This document shows, one piece after another, positions 25,189 to 34,465 of a stretch of 64,000 nt of DNA. The stretch's first letter is position 1, and each line of letters opens with the position of its first letter. The stretch is from JARRNE01 sp963824085. GTDB lineage: Bacteria > Pseudomonadota > Gammaproteobacteria > Chromatiales > Chromatiaceae. The position numbers and the translations under genes are program-made. The stretch is taken from positions 372,001 to 436,000 of the forward strand of contig CAWGNT010000015.1 in NCBI GenBank assembly GCA_963824085.1, read 5' to 3'. Under the pieces are notes generated by a model that saw only the letters and a list, made by a program, of their open reading frames with translations, was not told where the DNA came from and searched no databases.

Positions 25189-26103
25189 TTGATCGCAACG
25201 GGATCGCCAACAGACACACTGCGCAATGTCAACGCCGTGCTCGACGTGCTGGGGCTGCTCCCGGTAACGCACCTTCAGAGCGACGACGACGGCCTGGGGC
25301 TTGCGCTGTTGCTCCAGACCTGCTCAAAAGCCATCGAGGCGGCCCAAAGGGACATGGACAAGATGGAGCTCCAGCGAAAGATCACAGCCGTCTCGGCCCC
25401 GGCTGCCTTAACCTTCAACCCCCCGGTGCGGCGGATGGCGATGCGGGGGAGCGGATCATCCTGGAGGATGGCCGAGCAGGTGGCGCAACGCAATCCCAAC
25501 GGGATGAACCAGGTCGTCTTGCTGATGGACGGCCAGGAATCGCTGTGGCGAGCCGGCTGGACGTAACTGCCCGAGACGCTTGCGGAGGTGACCGAGATCC
25601 TCGATCTGCTCCACGCCCTCGCCTCCCTGTGGGAAGCCGCGCACTTGTTCCATCCCAACGGGAGTGATGCCGCCCGCGCCTTCGTCAAAGAGCAGGCGCG
25701 CCGCATCCTCCACGGTGAGGTCGCCGCCGTGATCCATGCCCTCCGCTGGCTCGGTACGCACCACAAGCTCAAGGGCAAACGCCGCGACACACTGGAGCGC
25801 GTCTGCGGCTACTTCCAGAACAACGTCCATCGCATGGCCTACGACGTCTACCTCGAGCACGGCTTCCCCATCGCCTCCGGTGTCATCGAAGGGGCCTGCC
25901 GGTGTGTCGGCAAAGACCGCATGGAGCGTTCCGGTATGCGTTGGATCCTGTCCGGCGCCCGCGCCATGCTCGACATGCGTTGTATCCACCTGAGCGGCCT
26001 CTGGGAGGAATTCACCGCGTTTCGCATCCAGCGCGAATCCCGGCGCCTTTACTCAGGATATGCCGCCAACGACCCGGATTTCAGCACGCCACTCGCCACG
26101 TAG
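25189..26103 (+). pseudogene. ISKra4-family transposase, truncated and interrupted
   Basis: The C-terminal two thirds of an ISKra4-type transposase. Visible parts are QVVLLMDGQESLWRAGW, LLHALASLWEAAHLFHP, GFPIASGVIEGACRCVGKDR and MERSGMRWILSGARAMLDMR. An in-frame TAA at 25564 interrupts the frame, and the N-terminus is missing or scrambled upstream of about 25200. It reads into the truncated IS1595 gene, so it seems to have landed in or recombined with that older element. Confidence 0.8.
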
Positions 26104-26109
26104 CGGGCG

Positions 26110-26591
26110 CGGACGACGGGTTGCGCCCGTGGCGGATCCTCCGGATCCGGGTGTAAACGGCCCTTCTCGCCCGCATTCTGGTACATCTCATCCGCCTCCA
26201 CGACCGCGTCGGCCAACGGCTCCCGACTACAGGCCTGTGCCGCAAGCTCCTGAATTCTATGGCGACGTTCAAGCAAGTGCTTGCGGTCAATACCCAATTC
26301 TTGCGCCAAATGCAAGGTCGGTATGCCTTGGGCAAAGCCCTGCAAGATGCGCACGATCACACAGCAGCTGTGATGGGTCCCTTGCCAGAGGGTGCCGGCG
26401 AACGCGTTGTAGATACGACCGCAGGAACAGCGAAAGTACAGCATCGGCGCTCTATCGCGCCTATGCACCTTCGACTGCTCAAGCGGAGTCTTGCACTCTG
26501 GGCAACACAGACCATCCGGATGCAGAATCTCGACCAGATAATCGTAACACTTCTGCTCATCCATCAATTCCAGCGTTGAGAAACGGATCAT
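26110..26591 (-). pseudogene. IS1595-family transposase, C-terminus lost
   Basis: The frame starts MIRFSTLELMDEQKCYDYLV and has a zinc ribbon (CCPEC and CSCGRIYNAFAGTLW). It continues to the first catalytic region VVEADEMYQNAGEKG, where homology ends near 26140 at the junction with the ISKra4 remnant. The rest of the DDE domain is missing. Confidence 0.75.
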
Positions 26592-26894
26592 CGGCTCCCC
26601 CTACTGATAGTCTGTTACGGGGAACCTATTCTCTATCTTGCTAATTCGGTTGTTTAGTGCTCACACAAAGAGCCCCATGAGCCGAATTATTTACAACAAA
26701 CATCCCACTGGCGGCACATATCGACAACTCCACGGGAGGTCCTCGTTGGGGGTGTCCATGAGTTGCCCTCCAGCGGCGAATCTCGCCGTCAAAGTCGACG
26801 AGGAGTCGCGGCAGCGTGGCCACCGGATTGACGCTAGCCGCAGGTGCGGCTAGCTTCGCAGAACAAGCCACATCCCTACGACACGACGAGAGCA

Positions 26895-27140
26895 ATGTCG
26901 ATGACTTCCGAGTTGCTTGAACAGGCCAGGGCGCTAAGCCCGGGCGACCAGCTGGAGTTGGTGGAAGCGTTGTGGAACGAGATCGCGCACCAAGATGCTA
27001 TTCCCCTGCCAACAGACGCCCAACGCGACGAGCTTGAGCGTCGCCTCGCAGATCACCATGCGCACCCTGAAGACACGCTGCCTTGGGAAGCGGCCAAGGC
27101 ATTGGCATTGGCGAGACTCAAGGCACGCTCCAAGCGGTGA
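26895..27140 (+). CDS. Addiction-module antitoxin (TIGR02574 type)
   Basis: An 81-residue antitoxin with the pattern LLEQARALSPGDQLELVEAL then PLPTDAQRDELERRLADHHA and a WEAAK element, typical of short antitoxins paired with ParE/RelE-like toxins. The stop overlaps the toxin GTG start. The gene looks intact. Confidence 0.8.
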   Translation: MSMTSELLEQARALSPGDQLELVEALWNEIAHQDAIPLPTDAQRDELERRLADHHAHPEDTLPWEAAKALALARLKARSKR

Positions 27141-27430
27141 TACCCGTCGTCCTCCATGGCGCGGCGCGCCTGGAGCTGGACGAAGCGGCACTCTGGTACG
27201 AAAAGCGGCGTGTCGATCTCGGTATCGAATTCATCGCCGAGATCGATCGCTGCCTAGAGGTTATCGCGGAGCATCCTGACCTTGCGGCTGTCGTCCACAG
27301 AGACATCCGGCGCATATTGGTCAAGCGCTTTCCGTATAGCATCTACTATCGCCTGGAAGCCGAACGGATCGTTGTCCTCGCAATCTTCCATGGGAAGCGA
27401 GATCCCGCGATCTGGCGACGCAGGGTTTGA
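27137..27430 (+). CDS. ParE/RelE-superfamily toxin
   Basis: A 97-residue toxin. LDEAALWYEKRRVDLGIEFI, AEIDRCLEVIAEHPDLAAVV, RRILVKRFPYSIYYRLE and VLAIFHGKRDPAIWRRR are the standard ParE/RelE segments. The GTG at 27137 overlaps the antitoxin stop. Whether it targets gyrase or ribosome-bound mRNA cannot be told from sequence. Confidence 0.86.
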   Translation: MIPVVLHGAARLELDEAALWYEKRRVDLGIEFIAEIDRCLEVIAEHPDLAAVVHRDIRRILVKRFPYSIYYRLEAERIVVLAIFHGKRDPAIWRRRV

Positions 27431-27448
27431 GCGTGCGTGGACCTGATC

Positions 27449-27478
27449 TCCCGCGCCGCGATGCTCGGCGCGGCGGGA
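27449..27478 (+). terminator. GC-rich hairpin after the toxin gene
   Basis: TCCCGCGCCG and CGGCGCGGCGGGA can form a strong stem 19 bases after the toxin stop. It lacks a clear U-tract, so it may be a stem that stabilises or terminates transcripts. Confidence 0.35.
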
Positions 27479-27669
27479 AAGAAGCCAGCGGGCGCTAGCT
27501 TCGGCGCTTCTGGAAATGCGTCCGGTACAATGGGGCCGGCGGGTTCAGCTATGGCGGCACGACATTACATCCCGACAGCAACCCCGCGGTGGATCCTTGC
27601 GCCCGTCAGCCGCGGGATCGGCTCGTCGTCGACCGTCGCTTATTCAGTCAACCAGGACGGGCCGCCCTT

Positions 27670-28833
27670 CTATCGCATGGCGTAGGTCTTCGTCTTCACG
27701 GTCCCGAGCGCTTCCGCCGCATTCACCAGGACCGGCTGGATCCAGCCCAATCGGCTCTCGCTCAAGCCCTCTCCATAACGGATCCGCCGGAAGTGGCCGC
27801 GTCGCCAGTGCGGGCGCAGGTGGTGGGCGGGCGCCGAGCCAGGCGTCTCGCTGCCGCCCGCTGACCCAGTGTCCGTCTGCGTTTCGGTCCGCGAGCCAAT
27901 CAGGATGCGATCGTAGGCGGTGGCCAACTGGCGTGCGAACCGTTTGGCCTTCTTGGGCCCGAGTCCGCGTAGGCGGCGCTCCCGGTCGCTGCGCGCATTG
28001 ACCCGCACCTGCTCGGCCTCGGCCAGGTTGAGATACAGCAGCACCTTGGCCAGCAGGTCGATGACCTCGTCCGCGCGCGTCATCTCGTCATCCTGCGGAA
28101 GCACGAACCCCGGCTGGCGGGTGACCCAGGCGGAGCGGTAGTAGGCGTTGTGGCGCGCGAGCAGGGCACTCAGCGGCTCGTCCTCGTCCTGGATGTAGAG
28201 CACGATGTCCTGCGAGGCGTCGTCGAGAACGTTGTCCTTGCCCACCGGGGACCCTGTGATCACCAGCTCGAGCACGCGGGCCTCCTTGGCCGGGTCGAGC
28301 CGGAGCCCCCGAACCCGCTCGGGCTTCTCATTCAGGCGGCCATTGGGCGGGATGCGATGGGTGGTCACGTAGGCCCCCTCGACCTCGTGCAGGCCCGAGT
28401 CACGGTTGATGATCCGCAGCGGCGAGGGACGGGCCAGCTCGATGTAGACCGCCGGATAGGGACAGCGGAAGAAGCGCACCGGGAGCTGCGCGCCCAGATC
28501 CGTCGCCGTGAGCTGCGTCTGTAGGGGGGAGGCCACCTCCAGGATCGGATCGCCGTGGGCGCGCAAGCGGGCGCGCGCGAGCATCAGCACGAAGGTGCCC
28601 ATGTTGAAGCTCCCCGGCACGCCGAGCGAGACCAGGGCCAGCTCCTGCATTCCCGGGATGGTGTTGATGATCCATTCGGTGGTGGCGGTCTCTTCGGTGA
28701 GGTACGGTCGGATCGCCTCCAGCAGACCCGTCCCCGCCAGCATGAGGTTCTCGGCGGGCTGCTCCAGGGCGGCATCGACCCGCACCGGGTGCGGCAGCAT
28801 CAGGATGTTGCGGTCGTTCATGCGTGGATTCAT
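27670..28833 (-). CDS. AcrVA2-like protein
   Basis: A 387-residue protein whose C-terminus (residues 337-371) has a spaced signature: PHWRRGH, GEG, W-I-x-PVLVN. The anti-CRISPR AcrVA2 of Moraxella ends with the same arrangement (PHIRRGHW, GTG, W-x-PAVFVN). Further shared-looking points are a central VYIEL strand and a LLAKVLLYLNLAEAEQ helix. AcrVA2 lowers Cas12a synthesis by acting on its mRNA during translation; relatives are widespread on plasmids and phages, mostly uncharacterised. GGAGCAG precedes the ATG. It stands alone within the island, with no cas genes nearby in this window. Function here is inference. Confidence 0.6.
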   Translation of the reverse strand: MNPRMNDRNILMLPHPVRVDAALEQPAENLMLAGTGLLEAIRPYLTEETATTEWIINTIPGMQELALVSLGVPGSFNMGTFVLMLARARLRAHGDPILEVASPLQTQLTATDLGAQLPVRFFRCPYPAVYIELARPSPLRIINRDSGLHEVEGAYVTTHRIPPNGRLNEKPERVRGLRLDPAKEARVLELVITGSPVGKDNVLDDASQDIVLYIQDEDEPLSALLARHNAYYRSAWVTRQPGFVLPQDDEMTRADEVIDLLAKVLLYLNLAEAEQVRVNARSDRERRLRGLGPKKAKRFARQLATAYDRILIGSRTETQTDTGSAGGSETPGSAPAHHLRPHWRRGHFRRIRYGEGLSESRLGWIQPVLVNAAEALGTVKTKTYAMR

Positions 28834-29375
28834 GGCGGCTGCTCCGGGTCACGGCCTCCCGGCCAGGCAAGCTTCAGCACACAGCCGCATGGTAGCGCGC
28901 CCGCAGCTGGCTCGCGTTAGGACCGCCACCCCATGCACCGAAGAGCACTTCCATTGATCAGGCCACACGGGTTTAGAGGCGGCGTAATCCGCCAACACAC
29001 AACTCTTGCCCGCACCAGCGTACGACAACGCGGGAGCCGGCCCCAACCGCCCGTCGTCGCTCGCCGAGATCCTGGGGGCGGTGGCTGCAGCCTGCTCCTG
29101 CCCGACAGACGCTGGCGCAAGAATCTCCGGAGATTCCGTGGCATCAGCCTATCAAGACCTTCCGAGTTTCCGGAGACGCAGACAGGTCAAGGCGGGTCGG
29201 GGTGGCGCTTGCGTGAAACGCATCACGACATCAACGGCTCCTTGTTTTCCATTAGCAACTCGCCGGGTACTCTTCGGCGCATCCCATACCCGTTGAGCCG
29301 GCCTAGATCGACCTTCCTACGCGTCACCACGCCTACCGCGGTAGGCACTATGTAGCTCTCCTTGCCCTCGTTCTG
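28834..29375. other. Gene-free stretch
   Basis: No supported gene. The part next to 28833 should hold the promoter of the AcrVA2-like gene. The rest contains only short random frames. Confidence 0.45.
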
Positions 29376-29828
29376 GTGTTCGTGGATGCGATCTATTTGA
29401 ACCAGGGGGCTATCTCGTTAATCACAGCCGTCTATTTGATTTTCGTTGCTATGCCCGGGGCAGCATGGGCGAAGCGGTACGCTGGTGTACGCAAAAGGCG
29501 CTTTTTGGAGATCGGTGTTTACCTAGGGGCGGTGGCTTTGGTATTTACGCTAAACGCCGCCAATAATGAAATTGCTGCCCGTCGTGCCGACCGCATTAAT
29601 GCCGCAGTTGAGCAATTCCACTCCAAGACGCATCGATACCCCAACGCTTTGAGCGAGCTTGTCCCTGAGTTCATCAAACGTATCCCGCTCGCAAAATATA
29701 CTCTGGAGCTCAACTCCTTCAAGTACATCCAGAATAAAACCGACCCTCTTTTGCTCTATGTCGCTATTCCGCCATTTGGGCGCCCGACCTATTCCTTTGC
29801 ACGTCGGACATGGGCCTACAGTGACTGA
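29376..29828 (+). CDS. Membrane protein of unknown function
   Basis: A 150-residue protein with two membrane helices (about residues 13-33 and 45-63), then a soluble domain with YPNALSELVPEFIKRIP that resembles the ordered-helix start of pseudopilin-like domains. No cysteine ligands or catalytic motif. The start codon is uncertain. The composition is slightly AT-richer than the hopanoid genes. No operon partner. Confidence 0.6.
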   Translation: MFVDAIYLNQGAISLITAVYLIFVAMPGAAWAKRYAGVRKRRFLEIGVYLGAVALVFTLNAANNEIAARRADRINAAVEQFHSKTHRYPNALSELVPEFIKRIPLAKYTLELNSFKYIQNKTDPLLLYVAIPPFGRPTYSFARRTWAYSD

Positions 29829-30019
29829 AGGCCCTTATATACGCGGCGCTGTAAGGGCGACCAGAGGCAGGAGACGGTAGAGTAAGGATGTGGCGCGGTG
29901 GCCTAAGGACTGGCCTATCCGTTTCCGCCCCTTTCGTTTGGCGGTGCCTCACTAGCCAGACCATCACTCCGTTTTCACACCCTCCTCATCGATCCGGGCA
30001 TGCAGAATTATCGGGTCTT

Positions 30020-30175
30020 ATGTGCTGGAGCACATAAGATGTGGGAAAGCCGCTTGTCCGGTTCGGAGAGGGGCCGGGTTGCAACTCGGACCACGGGCGA
30101 GATCATGTGGCACCCCGGGAAACCAGGCGGCTAACAGAGAACACAAACTTCGCCCTGCCGTCGGGGGAGTGCCCG
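30020..30175 (+). other. Possible group II intron RNA remnant
   Basis: GATGTGGGAAAGCCGCTTGT, followed by CCGGTTCGGAGAGGGG, resembles the stretch (GGATGCGGGAAA, CCGCATGTCCGGTTCGG) commonly found just before the reverse-transcriptase ORF in bacterial group II introns. No reverse transcriptase and no domain V is seen. Weak assignment. Confidence 0.3.
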
Positions 30176-30500
30176 GTCTACTCGAAACGCCGGTCGGCAT
30201 TCGCTGATCACGCTTGGGCAGCGCGGCCAGGAGCCGATTGTCAAAGTGGGCGCGTGTCTTCGCGGCGTCGGGTTTCACGCGCGTTCTCGTCGTTGGTCAG
30301 TGATGGACGAAGAACAGACGGCACAAGGGTGAGGGTCGTCAGCAGATCGGCCGTGATGGGTAAGCAGTACGCTCAATGAACCGCCCGGTCGGTGCACTGG
30401 CAAACATAGCGCGCGAGCTCGATGCATTCGGTGTTCGGTGCTCGTAACTGTTCCGGTAACCTTACTCCAAAACTGACCGCTCCGACTCCCACCTCAGGCC
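30176..30500. other. Gene-free stretch
   Basis: No supported gene or RNA between the intron-like fragment and the IS66 remnant. Confidence 0.4.
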
Positions 30501-30539
30501 ATGCCTGAGCAGATTTCCGTAGTGGACTTGTCCCGAAAG

Positions 30540-31230
30540 CCTAGAGGTGGAGGTCGTTCGGCTGCGCGCCCGCGTGGCTGAGCAAGCGGCACAGATCGCC
30601 CAACTGCTCCAACGAGTCTAGGAACTGCAAGCACGGTTGGGCAAAGACAGCCGTAATTCAAGCAATCCGCCATCGTCGGACCCGCCGTTCAAAAAGCCGC
30701 CGCCGCGCACGCTACGCCAGTCCAGTGGCAAGCAACACGGCGGGCAGAAGGGCCATGCCGGCGCCACCCGCAGCCTGTTTGGGGCGCCCGACCACACCCC
30801 TCGTCATCGCGTGAAGCGGGGTGTGCGGATGCGGGCGCGCCCTCTCGGCCATCGCCGTCGAGGCGCTTGCCGAGCGTCGCCAGGTTGTCGATATGCGCGT
30901 GCGCCGCGAGCTCACCGAGTATCGAACGGTCCGGGGCGTGTGTGTCCGCGGCCAGAGCGATCGCAGCGCATGGCCTGATAGCGTCACGGCGCCGGTGCTG
31001 TACGGACCGCGGGTATCGGCCTTGGCCGTCTCCCTCACCCACTACCAGCAACAGCCCTACCAGCGCACGGCCGAGCTGCTCCAAGCCGTGGCCGGGATCG
31101 CGCTCTGCCCGGCCACGCCCTTCCAGGATTACCCGCCCATGCCCCCCGGCTGGCCTCGGCGGGCCGGGCCACCTGAACTGCTGCCCGCGCTCAATGCCCC
31201 GTCGGGGAGCCGGCGGAGCCCTTTACCGGA
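30540..31230 (+). pseudogene. IS66-family transposase (TnpC) remnant
   Basis: GKDSRNSSNPPSSDPPFKKP and GKQHGGQKGHAGATR are the hallmark N-terminal stretch of IS66 TnpC. After 30830 the homology jumps frame: LAERRQVVDMRVRRELTEYR and YGPRVSALAVSLTHYQQQPY, then RTAELLQAVAGIAL. A stop (TAG at 30618) and at least one frameshift disrupt it, and the catalytic half is missing. Confidence 0.8.
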
Positions 31231-31329
31231 AGCACATTGCTGTGTGTGCTTGCGAACAGACGTTGGCCATGGCAGAGACTATCGTGTCGCGGACCGAATG
31301 CTCCCACCGTCTAACACAGGAGAAGCGCC

Positions 31330-31518
31330 CTGCCTCTGATTACATTAATTGTGACACTAGTGGTCGTGGGATTGATCCTCTGGTTAATCAATAACTATAT
31401 CCCGATGGATGGCACCATCAAGAAGATCTTGAATGTGGTCGTCGTGATTGCCGTGATTCTTTGGCTATTGTCCGTCTTTGGGCTCATGCCTCCGTTGTCG
31501 CAGATGCGGATCGGCTAG
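31330..31518 (+). CDS. Thivi_2564-type small membrane protein
   Basis: A 62-residue protein with two membrane helices, reading PLITLIVTLVVVGLILWLIN, NYIPMDGTIKKILNVVVVIA, VILWLLSVFGL. It closely follows the Thivi_2564 pattern known from purple sulfur bacteria and relatives. The codon at the expected start is CTG (31330), preceded by AGGAGA at good distance, where relatives have ATG. A GTG at 31351 would remove half of the first helix. The role is unknown. The DUF2333 gene follows 84 bases downstream. Confidence 0.75.
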   Translation: MPLITLIVTLVVVGLILWLINNYIPMDGTIKKILNVVVVIAVILWLLSVFGLMPPLSQMRIG

Positions 31519-31602
31519 CCGAATTGGTGAGCGAGGTTTCGGCTATTGGAAAGGGAACCAGATGAATGCCATCAAGATTGTCGCTATCGCGAGGAGAACG
31601 CC

Positions 31603-32679
31603 ATGAATGCTGACACATCATCGAAAAGGCAGGTTCTGACCGGGAAGGTCAAGCATATCGCCACCCTCTACCATCCCCGCACCTGGAAAGAAAAAGGACT
31701 CTGGTGGACCGCCGGTCTGTTTCTGATCACCTATCTGGTAGTCGTCGTCATCCTCGGCATCTATTGGTCGCGCTCGCCGGGCCTGTATGACGTGCGCGAA
31801 CAGGCACTGTCGGTGGTCAATCACGATGAGAGCAAACTGGTAACGGGAACCGTCACCACGGCCACCGCCATCCGCATTGGCGAGACCCTGCTCGACAAGC
31901 CCGGCGGCTATCTGAGCAACGATGCCAGCCCCCCGGGCGTCTTCCTGGACAACATTCCCAACTGGGAATTCGGTGCCTTGACCGCGTGGCGCGATCTGCT
32001 TAACGCCCTGCGCAACGACTTCAGCCGCGCCCAGTCCCAGTCGGTCGAGGACAAGGATCTGGCAATCGCGCAACCCCAGTCCAACTACCCATCGGACTCC
32101 TGGATCCTGCCCTCCACCGAGTCGGAGTATCGCAAAAGCATCGACGCCCTCTATCGTTATAGCCAGGGCCTCTCCGACACCAGTGCGACACATGCCCAGT
32201 TCTTCGCCCGCGCCGACAATCTGACCATCTATCTCGAAGTGGTCGAGAAGCGCTTGGGCAGTCTGGCGCAGCGCCTGTCCTATGCGGTCGGTCAGGCCCA
32301 TCTGGATACGGCCTTGGCCGGTGAGCCCAAGGCCAGTCAGTCGACGCCGGCCCCCCCGGTCCAGACACAGACCAAGACCCCCTGGATGAAGATCGACGAC
32401 ATCTTTTTCGAGGCGCGCGGCTATACCTGGGCCTTGCTGCATGCGTTGCAGGCGATGGAGATCGACTTCGCCCCCGTGCTCAATAACAAGCATGCCGTGG
32501 TCTCCCTGGAGCAGATCACCCGCGAGTTGAAAAACACCCAGAACACCATCTGGAGTCCGGTGATCCTCAACGGAACCGGCTTCGGACCCATGGCCAACCA
32601 TTCGCTGGTGATGGCTTCCTATATCTCGCGGGTCAATGCCGCGATCACCGATCTGCGCAGTCTGTTGCAAAAGGGTTGA
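31603..32679 (+). CDS. DUF2333 family membrane protein
   Basis: A 358-residue protein of the gammaproteobacterial DUF2333 family. One N-terminal membrane helix (about residues 30-53) is followed by a large periplasmic domain with VREQALSVVNHDE, DKPGGYLSNDASPPGVFLDN, NWEFGALTAWRDLLNALRND and a helical C-terminal part. The start at 31603 is set by GAGGAGA seven bases upstream; an in-frame ATG at 31546 lacks such a site. The function is not known. Confidence 0.9.
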   Translation: MNADTSSKRQVLTGKVKHIATLYHPRTWKEKGLWWTAGLFLITYLVVVVILGIYWSRSPGLYDVREQALSVVNHDESKLVTGTVTTATAIRIGETLLDKPGGYLSNDASPPGVFLDNIPNWEFGALTAWRDLLNALRNDFSRAQSQSVEDKDLAIAQPQSNYPSDSWILPSTESEYRKSIDALYRYSQGLSDTSATHAQFFARADNLTIYLEVVEKRLGSLAQRLSYAVGQAHLDTALAGEPKASQSTPAPPVQTQTKTPWMKIDDIFFEARGYTWALLHALQAMEIDFAPVLNNKHAVVSLEQITRELKNTQNTIWSPVILNGTGFGPMANHSLVMASYISRVNAAITDLRSLLQKG

Positions 32680-32772
32680 TTCGGGGCTTGAAACGGGGTG
32701 TCCGTTGGACGCCTCGCGCATGAGCCACTGCATCAACCAAGCTGAGCCACTCGATCGAGAGCGGCCATCGCC

Positions 32773-33272
32773 ATGGGTGATCGACAGAGATTCGATTCGA
32801 TCGCAACGGGATTGCTTTTGGGCGCTGGCGTGTGTCAGCCGGTCGGCGCGCATCCGGGGTATGCGGAGCCGATGCCGCTGTGCCGCTGATGTCCGGTGGA
32901 GGGGTGATGCAGTGGGGCGCTGCCTCGCGGGAATGGGCGATTCGCCCCGTCGATGGGGCGAACCCCATCTCGCAAGCCCCGAACGCCGCCATGCCCATTG
33001 GGGCGCCAACAGATGGGCAGTCGTCACAGATCAAGACCGATGGCGGCATTCGCTACGTCTCGGGCGGCGTCGGCGAGAGCGAGCGCAGTGAGCGCAATGC
33101 CCTGTCGAATGAATTAAACCTGCACCCGATGTTCGCGACGCAGGGCAGCGGCGAGTATCTCTCGGCGGTACGGGTGACCATTCTGAATGCGTACAAGGGC
33201 CCGGTTCTGACGGCCGAATCCAAAGGCCCCTGGTTCTACGCGCAACTGCCGCCTGGCGACTACAGCGTGTAA
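32773..33272 (+). pseudogene. Exported carboxypeptidase-regulatory-like protein, broken
   Basis: One frame from 32773 gives a signal peptide (SIATGLLLGAGVCQPVGAHP) and stops at 32887. The mature part is found in another frame from about 33030: GIRYVSGGVGESERS, LSAVRVTILNAYKGPVLTAE and GPWFYAQLPPGDYSV, the beta-sandwich pattern of carboxypeptidase regulatory-like domains. It stops right after DYSV, earlier than expected. A frameshift plus an early stop imply a pseudogene. Confidence 0.6.
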
Positions 33273-33535
33273 GCCACCCCCACCGGGCACAGAGGGGAAG
33301 GCGAGACCCAGCGGAAGGCGCTGCGTTTGAAGGCTCCCGCCAAGCCAAGATGGATTTCTACTGGGATCGATAGGCGCGGGATGACTGCCGAGGCACGAGA
33401 GGCAACGGCCCGACGCGGCGCTGCGTCGGCGCCTGCGTGCGCTGACTACAGGAATCCGATCACCGTCCTGCCGCTCGTCCGTACGCTGGCGAACAGACGA
33501 CCAGCAGCGGCGGGTCGTAGAGTGTCTCCAACCGA
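33273..33535. other. Gene-free stretch with a degenerate repeat
   Basis: AAGGCTCCCGCCAAGCCAAG near 33330 recalls the right half of the palindromic repeat family (GAGGCTGCCGCCAAGCCAAC in copy 2) but the rest is lost. Otherwise nothing. Confidence 0.35.
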
Positions 33536-33725
33536 GACGACCAGGAGTGACGTCACGGGATATATCTAATTATTTATCAACCTGGTGGCCTTCGGTGCGA
33601 TCCTCTAGGGCGGTGAATGTTTACATCCCGATGGGCCCGACCGTCAAGAAGGCCCGTGAATGCGGTCATCATCGTCATCGCGATCCCATTCGCGCTCGGC
33701 GCGTTTGGGTTCCTTCGCTCCATAT
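33536..33725 (+). pseudogene. Degenerate second Thivi_2564-like copy
   Basis: Frames of this stretch read VNVYIPMGPTVKK and then, one frame over, VNAVIIVIAIPFALGAFGFL, the same layout as NNYIPMDGTIKKILNVVVVI in the intact gene at 31330. At least one frameshift and a stop separate the pieces, and the first helix is damaged. Confidence 0.55.
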
Positions 33726-33838
33726 CGTGGTGACTTCGTTGGGTGCGGTGAACCGATGTCGAAGCCGTGCCCATGCGATGAGGGGGTAGTTGTATTCCGG
33801 CAATCCGCCGGGTGAGTGATCTGGAACAGGTGAACGCT

Positions 33839-34129
33839 ATGCTATCGTCAAGAGACCAATACGTCGAAAAGATGAAGGCGCAACTCGATGAATGGGACGC
33901 GAGTATCGCCGCCTTGGAGGAGAAGGGGAACGAAATCAAGGCAGATGCCAAGGTGAAATATCAGGAGCAACTCACCGCACTGCGCGCCCAGCGCGCGGAA
34001 GGCGCGAAGAAGCTGGAGGAGATGCAGGCCGCGACTGAGAGCACCTGGGAACAGGTCAAGATGGAAACCGACAATGTCTGGGAGGCATTCAAGGAGTCTT
34101 ATCAGGCGTTCGTGCGGCATTTCAAATAG
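33839..34129 (+). CDS. Coiled-coil stress protein (sll1863-like)
   Basis: A 96-residue, charged, fully helical protein: SSRDQYVEKMKAQLDEWDAS, IAALEEKGNEIKADAKVKYQ, EQLTALRAQRAEGAKKLEEM. It matches the sll1863 group of stress-response proteins found beside CsbD and DUF883 genes. A GTG start at 33812 would add nine residues. Cytoplasmic, with no known activity. It lies in a stretch of other small stress proteins. Confidence 0.75.
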   Translation: MLSSRDQYVEKMKAQLDEWDASIAALEEKGNEIKADAKVKYQEQLTALRAQRAEGAKKLEEMQAATESTWEQVKMETDNVWEAFKESYQAFVRHFK

Positions 34130-34253
34130 CCGTCGAGCATGCCATGCAGCACGGGCGACCCCGCGCGCGTCCTGAACGCCTCTCCGGGCGTCGGGCCCGG
34201 AAAGGCGATCGCCGGGCGCAGGAGACCGCCGCACCCTTGAAGGGGAGCACACC

Positions 34254-34465
34254 ATGGCGATTCGCGAAACCCCGCTCCAGTGGCGGCAGCGGCGCGCTCA
34301 CAATTTGACCTTTTCCGAGCGTGGCGACGACCCGCCGTTGCGCGCGGAGCTCTTCAGTACCGAGCAGATGGAACAACATGGCCAGCGTCTCGGCGCCGCG
34401 CATGTCGTGATGCGTGGACATCCGCGGGACCCGCTGCTGGCGCGTCTCGCCGAAAACGAAAAAAT
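34254..34465 (+). pseudogene. N-terminal fragment of a cyclic beta-glucan synthase-like gene
   Basis: With a good ribosome site (AGGGGAGC) and ATG, about 70 codons read MAIRETPLQWRQRR, LRAELFSTEQMEQHGQRLGA and DPLLARLAENEKIL. This is the start of very large NdvB/cyclic glucan synthase-type proteins (often over 2500 residues). Near 34465 it runs into an IS66 relic on the other strand, and nothing of the rest remains. Confidence 0.55.

Noticed and set aside
27670..28833. Calling the AcrVA2-like gene a proven anti-CRISPR
   Set aside because: The resemblance rests on a C-terminal signature recalled from the family; no CRISPR system or test is available.
31546..31602. Upstream ATG as the start of the DUF2333 protein
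   Set aside because: No ribosome site, and the extra residues are not of membrane-protein type; 31603 has GAGGAGA.
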